Shown: positions 42,083 through 50,892 of the stretch, piece after piece
Layout: each line of letters starts with the position of its first letter
How positions within the stretch are numbered: position 1 is the stretch's first letter
Notes under the pieces: generated by a model
The model's input: only the letters and a program-made list of their open reading frames with translations
The model's database searches: none
What the model was told of the DNA's origin: nothing
Origin: GCA-002779465 sp964596535
Lineage (GTDB): Bacteria > Desulfobacterota > Desulfobacteria > Desulfobacterales > UBA2156
Reading direction: 5' to 3'
DNA: 64,000 nt
NCBI GenBank assembly: GCA_964596535.1
Contig: CAZQUR010000002.1
Span: 1-64,000 of the forward strand
Position numbers and translations under genes: made by a program

Positions 42083-43360
42083 CTACTTTCTCACCAGGGT
42101 TTGGATCGCTTTCAGCGCCATTCCCGTCGCATTCTGGTTGGACGAGACGACGTCGGCCGGCTTGTTGGCGCATCCCGCCGCGAACATCCCCCCCCGGGCG
42201 AAATCGTTGACGATGAATCCGTCTTCGGTGAATTTCAAGTCCGCCGGGGGTTTGGCCTGGGCGGCGGTGGGCTGCATGCCGGTGGCCAGGACCACCATCT
42301 CCACGGCCTGCTTGATCTTTTCCCCCGTAACGGCGTTTTCCGCCACCACGGTGATGTTCTGCGTTGCCGGATCTTCGCTGACCTCTGCGACCTTCCCCTT
42401 GATGAAGTGTATCTTTTCGTCTTCCTTGATTTTTTGGTAGAAGCGCTCGTACCGGTATCCGGGCGCCCGCAGGTCGATATAAAAAATGTAGATTTGGGCT
42501 TCCGGATTCCGTTCCCGGATGTACGTGGCCTGCTTGAGGGAAGCCATACAACAGATGTAGGAACAATAGGGAAGATGATTTTCATCCCGGGATCCGGCGC
42601 ACTGGACAAAGGCGATGCTCCGGGGCGCCTTGTCGTCCGAGGGGCGCAGGATTTTACCCTGGGTGGGCCCGTTTGGAGCGGCCAGGCGCTCCATCATCAT
42701 GTTGGTGATGATGTTGGGGTACCGGCCGAAGCCGAGGTTGTCGATCTTCCCCGCGTCATAGGGTTCCCAGCCCGTTGCCCAGATGATGGCGCCCACGTTC
42801 ACCGTGACGGTTTTGGCCTTCATTTCCAGATCCACGGCGTCGTATTTGCAGGCGTCTTTGCACCGCGTGGCGTCTTCGGTCCCGATGATCTGGGGAGAGA
42901 TCACGTACCGGGCGGGAAACGCCATCTCGAAAGGAAGATACGCCCCCTTGTGCCGGTCGATGCCGAAGTTGAAATCGTTGACGATTTCCGTTTCACAGGC
43001 CGCGGTGCACTCCCCGCAGCAGGTGCAGTTTTCATTGACGTAGCGGGGGTTCAACCGCACCGTGACGTCGTAGTTTCCGGGGACACCATCCACCTTTTCG
43101 ACTTCCGCAAGGGTGAAGGTCTTGATGTTGGGGTTGTCCTTGATTCTCCTGAAATTGATCTCCAGGCCGCAGGTAGGGGGGCACAGCTTGGGAAAATACT
43201 GATTCAGCTGCGCGACTCTCCCCCCCAGATAGGGATTCTTTTCCACGAGAAAAACCTCGTACCCCACCTCGGCGGCTTCCAGGGTGGTGGTGAGACCGCT
43301 GATGCCGCCTCCCACGACCAAAATGCTTCCGCTGCCAGGGGCTTTTTGATTGTCTGTCAT
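42083..43360 (-). CDS. qmoA: Quinone-interacting membrane-bound oxidoreductase subunit QmoA
   Basis: This 425-aa HdrA-like flavoprotein has the FAD-binding LVVGGGISGLTTTLEAAEVG, followed by EKNPYLGGRVAQ. A cysteine motif CTCCGECTAACE lies near residue 120, where HdrA proteins bind an Fe-S cluster. C-terminal MFAAGCANKPADVV closes the FAD site. I chose the ATG at 43360 with GGAGGG upstream; the frame extends to 43426 into the inverted repeat. It lies 13 nt upstream of qmoB and about 175 nt downstream of aprA, separated from it by a terminator hairpin. Confidence 0.95.
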   Translation of the reverse strand: MTDNQKAPGSGSILVVGGGISGLTTTLEAAEVGYEVFLVEKNPYLGGRVAQLNQYFPKLCPPTCGLEINFRRIKDNPNIKTFTLAEVEKVDGVPGNYDVTVRLNPRYVNENCTCCGECTAACETEIVNDFNFGIDRHKGAYLPFEMAFPARYVISPQIIGTEDATRCKDACKYDAVDLEMKAKTVTVNVGAIIWATGWEPYDAGKIDNLGFGRYPNIITNMMMERLAAPNGPTQGKILRPSDDKAPRSIAFVQCAGSRDENHLPYCSYICCMASLKQATYIRERNPEAQIYIFYIDLRAPGYRYERFYQKIKEDEKIHFIKGKVAEVSEDPATQNITVVAENAVTGEKIKQAVEMVVLATGMQPTAAQAKPPADLKFTEDGFIVNDFARGGMFAAGCANKPADVVSSNQNATGMALKAIQTLVRK

Positions 43361-43387
43361 GCCATCCCTCCGTACTGTAAGGTATTG

Positions 43388-43456
43388 GGTTATGGGTGAT
43401 AGGCGACGGGCGATCCAATGGTACAATCGATCACCCCTCGTATATCACCCATAACC
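43388..43456. repeat. 28-bp imperfect inverted repeat in the aprA-qmoA gap
   Basis: Left arm 43388-43415 (GGTTATGGGTGATA...GATC) matches the reverse complement of 43429-43456 at 24 of 28 positions, with the outer 14 perfect. The loop is 13 nt. It lies 28 nt upstream of the qmoA start and could fold in the leader RNA. Confidence 0.7.
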
Positions 43457-43468
43457 GGGGATCGTAAC

Positions 43469-43501
43469 AAAAACCTCCAGGTGTCTGGTGACACCTGGAG
43501 G
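43469..43501 (-). terminator. Intrinsic terminator downstream of aprA
   Basis: A perfect 12-bp stem CCTCCAGGTGTC / GACACCTGGAGG (43474-43485 and 43490-43501) with a 4-nt loop is followed on the minus strand by TTTTTG. It sits 35 nt past the aprA stop and would reduce read-through into qmoABC. Confidence 0.85.
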
Positions 43502-43535
43502 TCTGTTGCTCGACTATGTCACAGTCGTTCCTCGA

Positions 43536-45512
43536 TTACGGGATGATCTGGATGTAGTCTTTCTTGAACACATCCCATTTCTGTTCTTTCGGGTCGAACT
43601 TGGAGTTGACGAAGGCGAACCAGTTGGCGTCGTCCTGACCCGGATGATCGGACTGGTAGTAGAAGCCGGGGTACCGGGTCTCTTTCCGGAACTGGATGTG
43701 CCGCAGGTGTGCTTCCACCGTCCAGATGCGGTGCAGGATTTCCCATGCCCGCATCAGTTCGTGGAGATCCCCGGCGGCCAGTTTTTCGCAGTCTTCCCGC
43801 ATCCATTGGAGCATCTCCATGACGATTTCCAGGTTCTTGTTGGTCGTCATGTAGTAGGTGGCGGTTCCGGCGCCGTACTCGTGGGTGGCCTTCATCATCC
43901 GGTACATCATGCCGTTGGGCTTGAGGTAGTTGGGGTTGATGTCTTCGGCCGTGGTGTACGCGGCATTGTCCATATAGGTTCGGACCGGTTTGTAGACGTA
44001 GTCGACGATCTGGTCCTTGGTCATCTCGATTTCGGGTTTGAAATCGGCGTGATCCTTGGCGTAGCGGACCATTTGCTTGACGGCGATCCGGCCTTCGGCA
44101 TGGGAACCGGAGGAGAATTTGTGGCCGGAGCAGCCCACGCCGTCGCCGGCGGTGAAAAGCCCGTTGACCGTGGTCATCCGGTTGTAGACCTTGCCGTTGT
44201 CGGCCTTGATCTTATAGGCATCCGGGATCCAGTCGAAATCCGGTCCGGAGACCCAGAAGCCGCAGCAGCCCGAATGGGACCCGAGCAGGTACGGCTCGGT
44301 GGGCATGACCTCGGAGTTCTTCTTTTCCGGTTCGGTGTTCGTGGCGCACCACAGGTTGGCCTGGCCGCAGGTCATATCCAGAAAGTCTTCCCATGCTTCC
44401 GATTCCAGATGCTTGAGTTCCTTTTTGTCCATGGTCTTCCCGAGTTCGGCCAATGCGGTCACTGTATCCATGATGATGGGGCCGCGGCCTTCCTTCATCT
44501 CGAAGAGCATCAGATGGTTCCGCAGGCAGGTGGGGGTGACGGCGGCGGTACCGTACGGGGCATATTTTTCCAGTTCCTTTTTGGCGGCCTCGCTGGCGGC
44601 GAAGTTTTCGCCCAAACCGTTGAGGGTCTTGGCCTTGAAGAGGAGGAACCAGGCGCCCACCGGGCCGTAGCCGTCCTTGAACCGGGCCGGGGTGAACCGG
44701 TTTTCCATCATGGAAAGCTCGGCACCGACCCGCATCCCCAGATAATAGGTGGAACCGGAGTTCCACACGGGGTACCAGGCCCGGCCTTTGCCTTCCCCGA
44801 CGCTCCGGGGCTGGTAGATGTTCACCGCGCCGCCGCAGGCGATCAACGCGGTCTTGCACTTGATCAGATACACCTTGTTTTCCCGTACCGAGAAGCCGCA
44901 GGCGGCGGCGATCTGGTTGGGCTGGTTCTTATCCAGGGCCAGTTCCACGATAAAGACCCGCTCCAGGATGTTGTCTTCGCCGATGGCCTTCTTGGCGGCT
45001 TCGGCCACGATCCGCTTGTAGGATTCACCGTTGATCATGATCTGCCATTTTCCGGTGCGGACCGGCTGGGCGCCGGATTTCAGCGTTCCCATGGACAGTC
45101 CCTTTTTCCCGTCGAGGTTTTTGCCCTCGGCGGATTTTTTCCAGACGGGCAGCCCCCATTCCTCGAACAGGTGCACGGAATCGTCCACGTGGCATCCCAG
45201 GTCGAAGATCAGGTCTTCCCGGACGATCCCCATGAGGTCGTTTCTGACCATCCGGACATAGTCATCCGGCGTGTTTTCCCCGATATAGGTGTTGATGGCG
45301 GAAAGACCCTGCGCCACGGCGCCGGAGCGCTCCATGGCGGCCTTGTCCACCAGCAGTACACTCTGGTCATCAGACATCCATTTTTTGGCCTCGAAAGCCG
45401 CGCCGCAGGCAGCCATGCCGCCACCGACGATCAGGATATCGACTTCGCGTTCTTCAAACTCCGGGTCCCTTACGGCCTTGAGTTCCCCTGTGGGTTTGTT
45501 CGGTAATGCCAT
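43536..45512 (-). CDS. aprA: Adenylylsulfate (APS) reductase alpha subunit
   Basis: This 658-aa FAD enzyme of the fumarate-reductase superfamily reduces APS to sulfite and AMP with AprB. The FAD site is DILIVGGGMAACGAAFEAKK. Active-site regions include LSAINTYIGENTPDDYV, RSVGEGKGRAWYPVWNSGST (aprA hallmark) and GDGVGCSGHKFSSGSHAEGR. Length and motifs match sulfate-reducer AprA. AGGAGG lies 7 nt upstream of the ATG. It is the second gene of the aprBA operon and ends at a strong terminator before qmoA. Confidence 0.97.
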   Translation of the reverse strand: MALPNKPTGELKAVRDPEFEEREVDILIVGGGMAACGAAFEAKKWMSDDQSVLLVDKAAMERSGAVAQGLSAINTYIGENTPDDYVRMVRNDLMGIVREDLIFDLGCHVDDSVHLFEEWGLPVWKKSAEGKNLDGKKGLSMGTLKSGAQPVRTGKWQIMINGESYKRIVAEAAKKAIGEDNILERVFIVELALDKNQPNQIAAACGFSVRENKVYLIKCKTALIACGGAVNIYQPRSVGEGKGRAWYPVWNSGSTYYLGMRVGAELSMMENRFTPARFKDGYGPVGAWFLLFKAKTLNGLGENFAASEAAKKELEKYAPYGTAAVTPTCLRNHLMLFEMKEGRGPIIMDTVTALAELGKTMDKKELKHLESEAWEDFLDMTCGQANLWCATNTEPEKKNSEVMPTEPYLLGSHSGCCGFWVSGPDFDWIPDAYKIKADNGKVYNRMTTVNGLFTAGDGVGCSGHKFSSGSHAEGRIAVKQMVRYAKDHADFKPEIEMTKDQIVDYVYKPVRTYMDNAAYTTAEDINPNYLKPNGMMYRMMKATHEYGAGTATYYMTTNKNLEIVMEMLQWMREDCEKLAAGDLHELMRAWEILHRIWTVEAHLRHIQFRKETRYPGFYYQSDHPGQDDANWFAFVNSKFDPKEQKWDVFKKDYIQIIP

Positions 45513-45589
45513 GTTTTATCCTCCTTCAAATGATAATGCAAAATGATTGTACGACTGGACTGCTTTAAGACCCTGCCCAAGACGGTCCT

Positions 45590-46027
45590 CTAGACGAGTT
45601 CTTTGGGCTTGGGCATCTGATACCCTTCCGCTTCCTGGGTGGAAAGAAGCTGGCTTTCAAGGTCTTTTCCTTTCAGGTCTTCGTAGGCATTGGCCGCGCC
45701 CTCGGGTGTGGTCCGGATGGGGAACTTGAAGCGTTTGAGGACGCCGTTTCTGAACTTGCAGGTCCACATCACGTCCTCGGTACCCAGCATCGGCATCACG
45801 CTGCTTCCCAGCGGCACGAAATCCGCGTATCCCCGGACTTCAATGGCCTGGGTGGGGCAGATCTTCACGCATGAAAAACATTCCCAGCACTGATCCGGCT
45901 CCTGGTTGTAGGCTTTCATCTCATTGGGTTCCAACACCATGAGATCATTGGGGCAGATGTACATGCATGCCGTCTTTTCCCCGCCTTTGCAACCGTCACA
46001 TTTCTCAGTTATTACGAAACTTGGCAT
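45590..46027 (-). CDS. aprB: Adenylylsulfate (APS) reductase beta subunit
   Basis: This 145-aa ferredoxin-like subunit carries two [4Fe-4S] clusters: CDGCKGGEKTACMYICPND and CWECFSCVKICPTQAIEV. The C-terminal tail (ANAYEDLKGKDLESQLLS) wraps around AprA in known structures. It passes electrons from QmoABC to the AprA flavin. AGGAGG is 8 nt before the ATG. It is the first gene of the unit, with a long upstream region. Confidence 0.97.
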   Translation of the reverse strand: MPSFVITEKCDGCKGGEKTACMYICPNDLMVLEPNEMKAYNQEPDQCWECFSCVKICPTQAIEVRGYADFVPLGSSVMPMLGTEDVMWTCKFRNGVLKRFKFPIRTTPEGAANAYEDLKGKDLESQLLSTQEAEGYQMPKPKELV

Positions 46028-46567
46028 TTACATTACCTCCTCATCATTTTGGTGCAAAAATAATTTCTTTTGCAGCTTTCTTTCAGTTCTTGGCTCAAAA
46101 ACACCCAAACACGTTTTCCGCTTTACACCTCCCTTCATTCCGGGCCCTATCCGGGTTTCGTCGCCGGGCCGATTTGTCGAATTCCCTTTTCTCTCAGCCA
46201 AAGGGTATGCTGTTCCAGCATCAATAAATTAATTCTGATTTCAATCAGATGGAATAATCCCTCCCTGCAATAAAGAAAGGATTCAGTTACCATCCGGAAG
46301 GATTCTTGTCAAGCACTTTCACGGCGAAAATTCCATCCGGTTTCATCTTTTCGCCCATGCGTGAAATTGGCCTTGGATTCCGCGATTTTTATTGACTAAA
46401 AAGCGGAAACTGTTACCTCTGGCGGATCGAAGCCTTTCCATTTTCGAAAAAGAAATTGACGACGTTGTGAAGCCTTTTCGCCTCCACATGGACGCCGGCG
46501 TTCGAGTGCCTGGGGGATTCGGCGCAGAAAGGCTTTAACGGAACACACCCGGGAAGCGGACACCGGT
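46028..46567. other. Long non-coding region upstream of aprB and of a YkgJ-type gene
   Basis: About 540 bp without a convincing gene. It is AT-richer than its surroundings and should hold the aprB promoter and leader. On the minus strand CTTGACAAGA (46302-46311) provides a perfect TTGACA about 280 nt from the aprB start; no good -10 follows at 16-18 bp. Short open frames here have no recognisable motifs or SD. Confidence 0.55.
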
Positions 46568-47317
46568 ATGGATGCACAGATGGTCACCGTGGAATCGAAT
46601 GCCCCTTTTTATTTTTCCTGCCGGAAGGACAGGGACTGTTTCGGAGCGTGCTGCCGGAACCTCAATCATTTCCTGACGCCCTATGACATCCTTGAAATGA
46701 AAATCGCACTGAATCTGTCCTCAACGGAATTTCTTGATCGATACAGCGTGCGTTACCCCGGCCCCCGCTCCGGCCTTCCGGTGATTTCCTTGCGCTTCGA
46801 CCGGCATCCGGAGGCCGTCTGCCCCTTTTTGACCCCTTCCGGATGCGACATTTATGCCGCCCGCCCCACCGCCTGCCGACTGTATCCTTTGGCCAGGGCG
46901 GTCTCGCGCAATCGGAAAACCGGCAGCGCGTCGGAATATTTCGCCCTCATCCGGGAATCCTTTTGTCAGGGATTCCATGGAGGGCGGGAGTGGACTCCCG
47001 AAAGATGGATCCAAGACCAGGGGGCCGAAAGGCATCTCGAAATGAACGATCGCCTCCTGGAACTCATCGCCCTCAAGAATCGCATCTTGCCGGGGCCGCT
47101 CCCGCAGGCCCTGCGGCATTTTTTCATCCTGGCCCTGTACGATCTGGATCGTTTCCGAGTGGAAGCGGCCGCCGGACGGCTCAGAGGGTACATCACGGAA
47201 CAAGAAAGCGGCGATGCCGCCGCCTTGGATGATCCAAACCTGTTGGCCATGGGGCATCGGTGGGTGGCCCGGCTTTTTGAAGGATGCAACAAGAAGGATC
47301 GACCCCATGAAGATTGA
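46568..47317 (+). CDS. YkgJ-family cysteine-cluster protein
   Basis: This 249-aa protein has the cysteine cluster FSCRKDRDCFGACCRNLNHF (CxxxxxCxxxCC), then CPFLTPSGCDIYAARPTACRLYP (two further Cys and an RPxxCRxYP motif). This is the YkgJ/UPF0153 zinc- or iron-chelating pattern. The C-terminal half is helical with no known domain. The biochemical role is unknown. It overlaps the following short-chain dehydrogenase gene by 11 nt. A closely similar protein is encoded at 48168-48956 on the other strand, so the two are probably paralogues. Confidence 0.75.
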   Translation: MDAQMVTVESNAPFYFSCRKDRDCFGACCRNLNHFLTPYDILEMKIALNLSSTEFLDRYSVRYPGPRSGLPVISLRFDRHPEAVCPFLTPSGCDIYAARPTACRLYPLARAVSRNRKTGSASEYFALIRESFCQGFHGGREWTPERWIQDQGAERHLEMNDRLLELIALKNRILPGPLPQALRHFFILALYDLDRFRVEAAAGRLRGYITEQESGDAAALDDPNLLAMGHRWVARLFEGCNKKDRPHED

Positions 47318-48122
47318 GGGAAAAGTCGCCCTGGTCCTGGGATCCGTTAAAGGCATCGGTAAGGGCATCGCCGAGGCCCTTGCCCGGAAAGGGGCAAAGA
47401 TCGCCGCCGTCTACTGGGACTGGGAAACGCATCTTGAGACCTTGAAAAAGGACCTTGAGGCCGCCGGGGTCGAACCCTTTATCCTGAAAGTGGATTTGCG
47501 AAAAACGGAAAAGATCCCCGCCATGGTAGCGGCGGTGGCCGCCCATTTCGGCGGTATGCACATTCTCATCAACAATATTGAACGGGGCGGGTGGCCCGTC
47601 GTGCACGGACCTTACGTCCAGGAACAATGGGACCTGGAGATGGAAACCACCCTCAGGGCCAAATGGTGGGTCTTCAACGCGGCCCTTCCCCATTTGAAGG
47701 CGTCGGGGGAGGGGGTGGTCGTGAACTTGTCTTCTATTGCCGGCCTCGTGGGAAGGAGCGGTCCGGCGGCGCACGTCTTCAATGACGGATACGCCGCGGC
47801 CAACCGGGGGGTTTCCCTTTTCACCGAGACCTGGGCCCGAATGGGCGCCCCCCGGGTGCGCGTCAACGAAATCATGCTGGGATTCGTGGCAACGCGCCAC
47901 GGACCCGGCACCCGGGGTTGGGGCTTGTTGACAAAGGCGCAGAAGGCCGACCTCCTTCACCACACCCTCATGGGAAGGGTCGGGAGCATTCAGGACGTGG
48001 TGAAAGCGGTGGAATTCATCATCGAAGAGGCCCCGTTTATGACCGGAAGCGTCCTGCGCCTGGACGGCGGATACGTGCTGGGCGGCGAGCCGGTGCCGCC
48101 CGTGCCGCCGGGGGATTTATAG
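47307..48122 (+). CDS. Short-chain dehydrogenase/reductase-like protein lacking the catalytic Lys
   Basis: This 271-aa Rossmann protein has KVALVLGSVKGIGKGIAEAL (GxxxGxG nucleotide loop), the NNIE equivalent of NNAG, and NLSSIAG with the catalytic Ser. At the expected YxxxK it reads YAAANRG: the Tyr is kept but the Lys is replaced by Asn. The C-terminal GSVLRLDGGY is typical. Without the Lys, classical proton relay should be impaired, so it may be a non-catalytic or altered-specificity member. The start at 47307 overlaps the cysteine-cluster gene, indicating co-expression. Confidence 0.82.
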   Translation: MKIEGKVALVLGSVKGIGKGIAEALARKGAKIAAVYWDWETHLETLKKDLEAAGVEPFILKVDLRKTEKIPAMVAAVAAHFGGMHILINNIERGGWPVVHGPYVQEQWDLEMETTLRAKWWVFNAALPHLKASGEGVVVNLSSIAGLVGRSGPAAHVFNDGYAAANRGVSLFTETWARMGAPRVRVNEIMLGFVATRHGPGTRGWGLLTKAQKADLLHHTLMGRVGSIQDVVKAVEFIIEEAPFMTGSVLRLDGGYVLGGEPVPPVPPGDL

Positions 48123-48167
48123 GACCGGGCGGGGCGTTTCCAGGGGCTTTTTCCGGTCCTGTCGCGC

Positions 48168-48956
48168 CTATCCAGGTCCTGTCTTGAAATGCGGGCCGGG
48201 AATCCCCCACACCAGGTATCTGACCCAGTCGAACCCGAATTTCAGCAATTCAATATCGTCTTTTTGAATCTGCTTCACCACAGCGGGCGCCATGGGGTAG
48301 CGTTTCAGAAAGGAGCTGCCAAACACAAACTCCCGAAACCGGTCGATATTATAAACCGCCATGAAGGCCATCTTCCCCTTCGGGCTCGACAGGCCGGCTT
48401 CTTCCCAGGGGTTTTCTCGAAATAGACGCTTGAGATCGCTCCAAAGGACCGTCATCTCATTATAAAGCCCCGCATTTTGATCTTCGGACCACGTCCCGGG
48501 GGTCCAGGATGTCTTTTCCAGGGGTCCCAGACAGAACTCAAAGGGACGGAGAAAATGGACCAGCCGGGTTTCGCCGGCGGCGGCGTCGAAGAACCGGCCC
48601 TGTTCCAAAGGATAGAGCCGGCAGGTATGAGGCCGGTGGGCATACACGGTGCAACCGGAAGGTGAAAGAAAGACGCAAGGCTTTTCCTTTTCATCGGCCA
48701 TTTTAAGGAGGACATCCGGAAAATGGGTTTCGTCTCTGAGAACCACGTCCACATAGCCTTCCAGAAACTCATCGGAACGGATTCCCAGTGCCTTCCTGAG
48801 CCGTAAGACATCATACGGATGCAAAAACAGATTCAGGTTTCGACAGCACCGGTTGAAACAGCCGATTTTGGGATGACAGGAAAACTGAAAAACCGTATGG
48901 AAATCCAGGCATTTCCCCGGAAGGTTTTCCAGTTGGATATCTTCAAAATACTTCAT
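48168..48956 (-). CDS. YkgJ-family cysteine-cluster protein (second copy)
   Basis: This 262-aa protein parallels the one at 46568: FSCHPKIGCFNRCCRNLNLF, FLHPYDVLRLRKALGI, and CVFLSPSGCTVYAHRPHTCR with the following LYP. These are the same Cys spacing and the same HPYD/TPYD segment. It probably chelates a metal; its role is unknown. The ATG at 48956 overlaps the stop of the next upstream gene (ATGA), forming an operon dgt-like, cysteine protein, cysteine protein. A longer frame upstream is a shadow. Confidence 0.75.
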   Translation of the reverse strand: MKYFEDIQLENLPGKCLDFHTVFQFSCHPKIGCFNRCCRNLNLFLHPYDVLRLRKALGIRSDEFLEGYVDVVLRDETHFPDVLLKMADEKEKPCVFLSPSGCTVYAHRPHTCRLYPLEQGRFFDAAAGETRLVHFLRPFEFCLGPLEKTSWTPGTWSEDQNAGLYNEMTVLWSDLKRLFRENPWEEAGLSSPKGKMAFMAVYNIDRFREFVFGSSFLKRYPMAPAVVKQIQKDDIELLKFGFDWVRYLVWGIPGPHFKTGPG

Positions 48957-49609
48957 GGCGTTTTGTGGATCCCCCCGCCCTGAAGGCGGGGCTCGCAAGA
49001 AGCATTCCGGTCAAAATCCAGAAGCATCCCGGCCACCGTCATTTTGATCCCCCGGGAGACCCCCATCGTCTTTCGGAGATTTTGCTCAAGGGCGGACAGC
49101 GCCTTGTAAAAGGGCGTCCGATCAAAGGGCACATAAGAAACGGCCCCGAAGGTTTGTGTGAATACGGGGCATCCCGGACCCCGAAGCACCGGTTTCCCCG
49201 GCGTGTGGAGTTCATAAGGGATGCCGTGGAGCCGGCAGATCATGGGGCGCCACGCGTATAAAATGCAGTCGCCTTTATCGTTGAGGGGGCAGAATGCGTC
49301 GAATGAAAGCGTTGCCGCATCAGAGTTTTCCATTCGCCGCTGGTAGACCCCGGCCCGGTGAAGCACGTCCTGCCGAAGGTGGGCCGCCAGTTTCCGATAC
49401 CCCGCCTGCAGGTAATGGTATTCGAGAAAGGTATAATGAAAAAAACGCGTCCGGCAACAGCTGTCCGTGCAGCCGGTGCAATAAAAGCCGTAGTCCGCCG
49501 CCGTTTCCGAATAGGCCTGATCCATCTCGGCATACAAGCGATCCAGGTTGCCAAGGAACCCATTCAATGCTTCCGGACGGCCGTCGAATTCCTCAGGGGT
49601 GGGATTCAT
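48953..49609 (-). CDS. Divergent YkgJ-type cysteine-cluster protein
   Basis: This 218-aa protein has FYCTGCTDSCCRTRFFHYTF (CxxCxxxCC) and, further on, CPLNDKGDCILYAWRPMICR. This is the same Cys architecture as its two neighbours but otherwise different sequence. It has no signal peptide or membrane helix. The start lies 9 nt after the stop of the dGTPase-like gene, and its stop overlaps the next start, so all three genes are translationally linked. Function is unknown. Confidence 0.7.
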   Translation of the reverse strand: MNPTPEEFDGRPEALNGFLGNLDRLYAEMDQAYSETAADYGFYCTGCTDSCCRTRFFHYTFLEYHYLQAGYRKLAAHLRQDVLHRAGVYQRRMENSDAATLSFDAFCPLNDKGDCILYAWRPMICRLHGIPYELHTPGKPVLRGPGCPVFTQTFGAVSYVPFDRTPFYKALSALEQNLRKTMGVSRGIKMTVAGMLLDFDRNASCEPRLQGGGIHKTP

Positions 49610-49618
49610 CGGAAGGGC

Positions 49619-50689
49619 TTAAACAATGGGTTCGGGAAAAAAGATTTTATGGTACAGGGCCAGCGCGTAGCGGTCCGTCATGGAAGCCATAAAATCACAG
49701 ACGCGGCGCTCCCGGTTTTCCGGGGAGGCGGGGATTCCCCCCAGTCCCATGCGCTTGAGTTCTTTTTCAAAGAATTCGTCTTCGGTCATAAAAAAAGAAA
49801 ACAGCTCGGAAAGGATCTTTTTGGCCTTGATGAATTCCCGGTGGACCGGCTTTGCCCGGTAGACGTTGTCGTACAGAAAATGCCGCAGCTCACTCATGGC
49901 CCCAAAGACTTCATCGCTCATGTTCAAAAGAAACTCCCCGGTGGAAGGGGTGCTGGTCTTGATGACATCCATGATCATGGTGGTGGCCCGTTCAATGTGG
50001 TTGTTCCCCAGGATCGTGACGCAAGAGGCCGGGACCTGGTCCCGGGTGATGACGCCGCTGCGGATGGCGTCTTCAAGGTCATGATTCAGGTAGGCGATGA
50101 TATCCGCGATGCGTACGACGCGACCTTCATGTGTGCATGGAAGTTCTTCAGGGTTGTTCGGGATGATCTTCCCGTATCCTTTGGAATGTTTCAGGATGCC
50201 GTCGCGCACCTCAAAGGTCAGGTTTAGGCCGTCACCGTTGTTTTCCAGGACATCCACCACTCTCAGACCCTGTTCATGGTGGGAAAAGCCTCCGGAGCAG
50301 ATCTCTTTGAGAATGACTTCCCCGCCGTGCCCGAAAGGGGGGTGCCCCAGGTCATGGGCCAGGGCGATGGCCTCCACCAGATCTTCATTCAGGCGCATGG
50401 CGCGGGCGATGGTAGTGGCGATCTGGGCCACCTCCAGGGTATGGGTCAAGCGGGTCCGGTACTGGTCCCCGAGGGGGGATAAAAAGACCTGGGTTTTGTA
50501 TTTGAGTCTTCGAAAGGCATTGGAATAAACGATGCGAAACTTGTCCAGCTGAAAGGCCGTACGGACCGGGCACGAGGCTTCCCCGCGCAGGCGTCCCCGG
50601 GTCCGGGAACTCAGGCAGGCAAAGGCTGCCAAAAAGGTGCATTCGCGTTTTTCAAAATCTTCTCGGATCGAAATGGGGGTGAGCAACAC
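49619..50689 (-). CDS. dgt: dGTPase-like HD-domain triphosphohydrolase
   Basis: This 356-aa protein has the dGTPase family pattern FRIVYSNAFRRLKYKTQVF, RTRLTHTLEVAQIA (first His of the HD site), ALAHDLGHPPFGHGGE (HD pair) and a later RVVRIADIIAYLNHD. Such enzymes hydrolyse dNTPs to the nucleoside and triphosphate, controlling dNTP pools or phage defence. It belongs to the shorter class of bacterial homologues. The start at 50689 is a GTG with AAGGG about 12 nt upstream. It leads an operon with two cysteine-cluster proteins and is divergent from an HsdR-N protein. Confidence 0.85.
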   Translation of the reverse strand: MLLTPISIREDFEKRECTFLAAFACLSSRTRGRLRGEASCPVRTAFQLDKFRIVYSNAFRRLKYKTQVFLSPLGDQYRTRLTHTLEVAQIATTIARAMRLNEDLVEAIALAHDLGHPPFGHGGEVILKEICSGGFSHHEQGLRVVDVLENNGDGLNLTFEVRDGILKHSKGYGKIIPNNPEELPCTHEGRVVRIADIIAYLNHDLEDAIRSGVITRDQVPASCVTILGNNHIERATTMIMDVIKTSTPSTGEFLLNMSDEVFGAMSELRHFLYDNVYRAKPVHREFIKAKKILSELFSFFMTEDEFFEKELKRMGLGGIPASPENRERRVCDFMASMTDRYALALYHKIFFPEPIV

Positions 50690-50892
50690 CTTCGAAAACC
50701 CTTTCCTAACGTATCGTTGATCAATCCTAAAACCCGAAAAACCATTCTTTCGAAATTTACGCTTTTATCGCCCTTACAATACGCATTATCCCAAATGGGG
50801 TGGGTCAAGTAAAGGACTATTTGTGTTTTCCGAACAGAACCGCTATGATGGCTTTAAAATGAGGTTTGGAAAGAAGTGAACAGCGGTGCAGG

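Noticed and set aside
43488..45506. 672-codon open frame on the plus strand
   Set aside because: It is the exact antisense of aprA; the translation is His/Gly/Val rich with no domain, as expected from the codon bias of a GC-rich gene.
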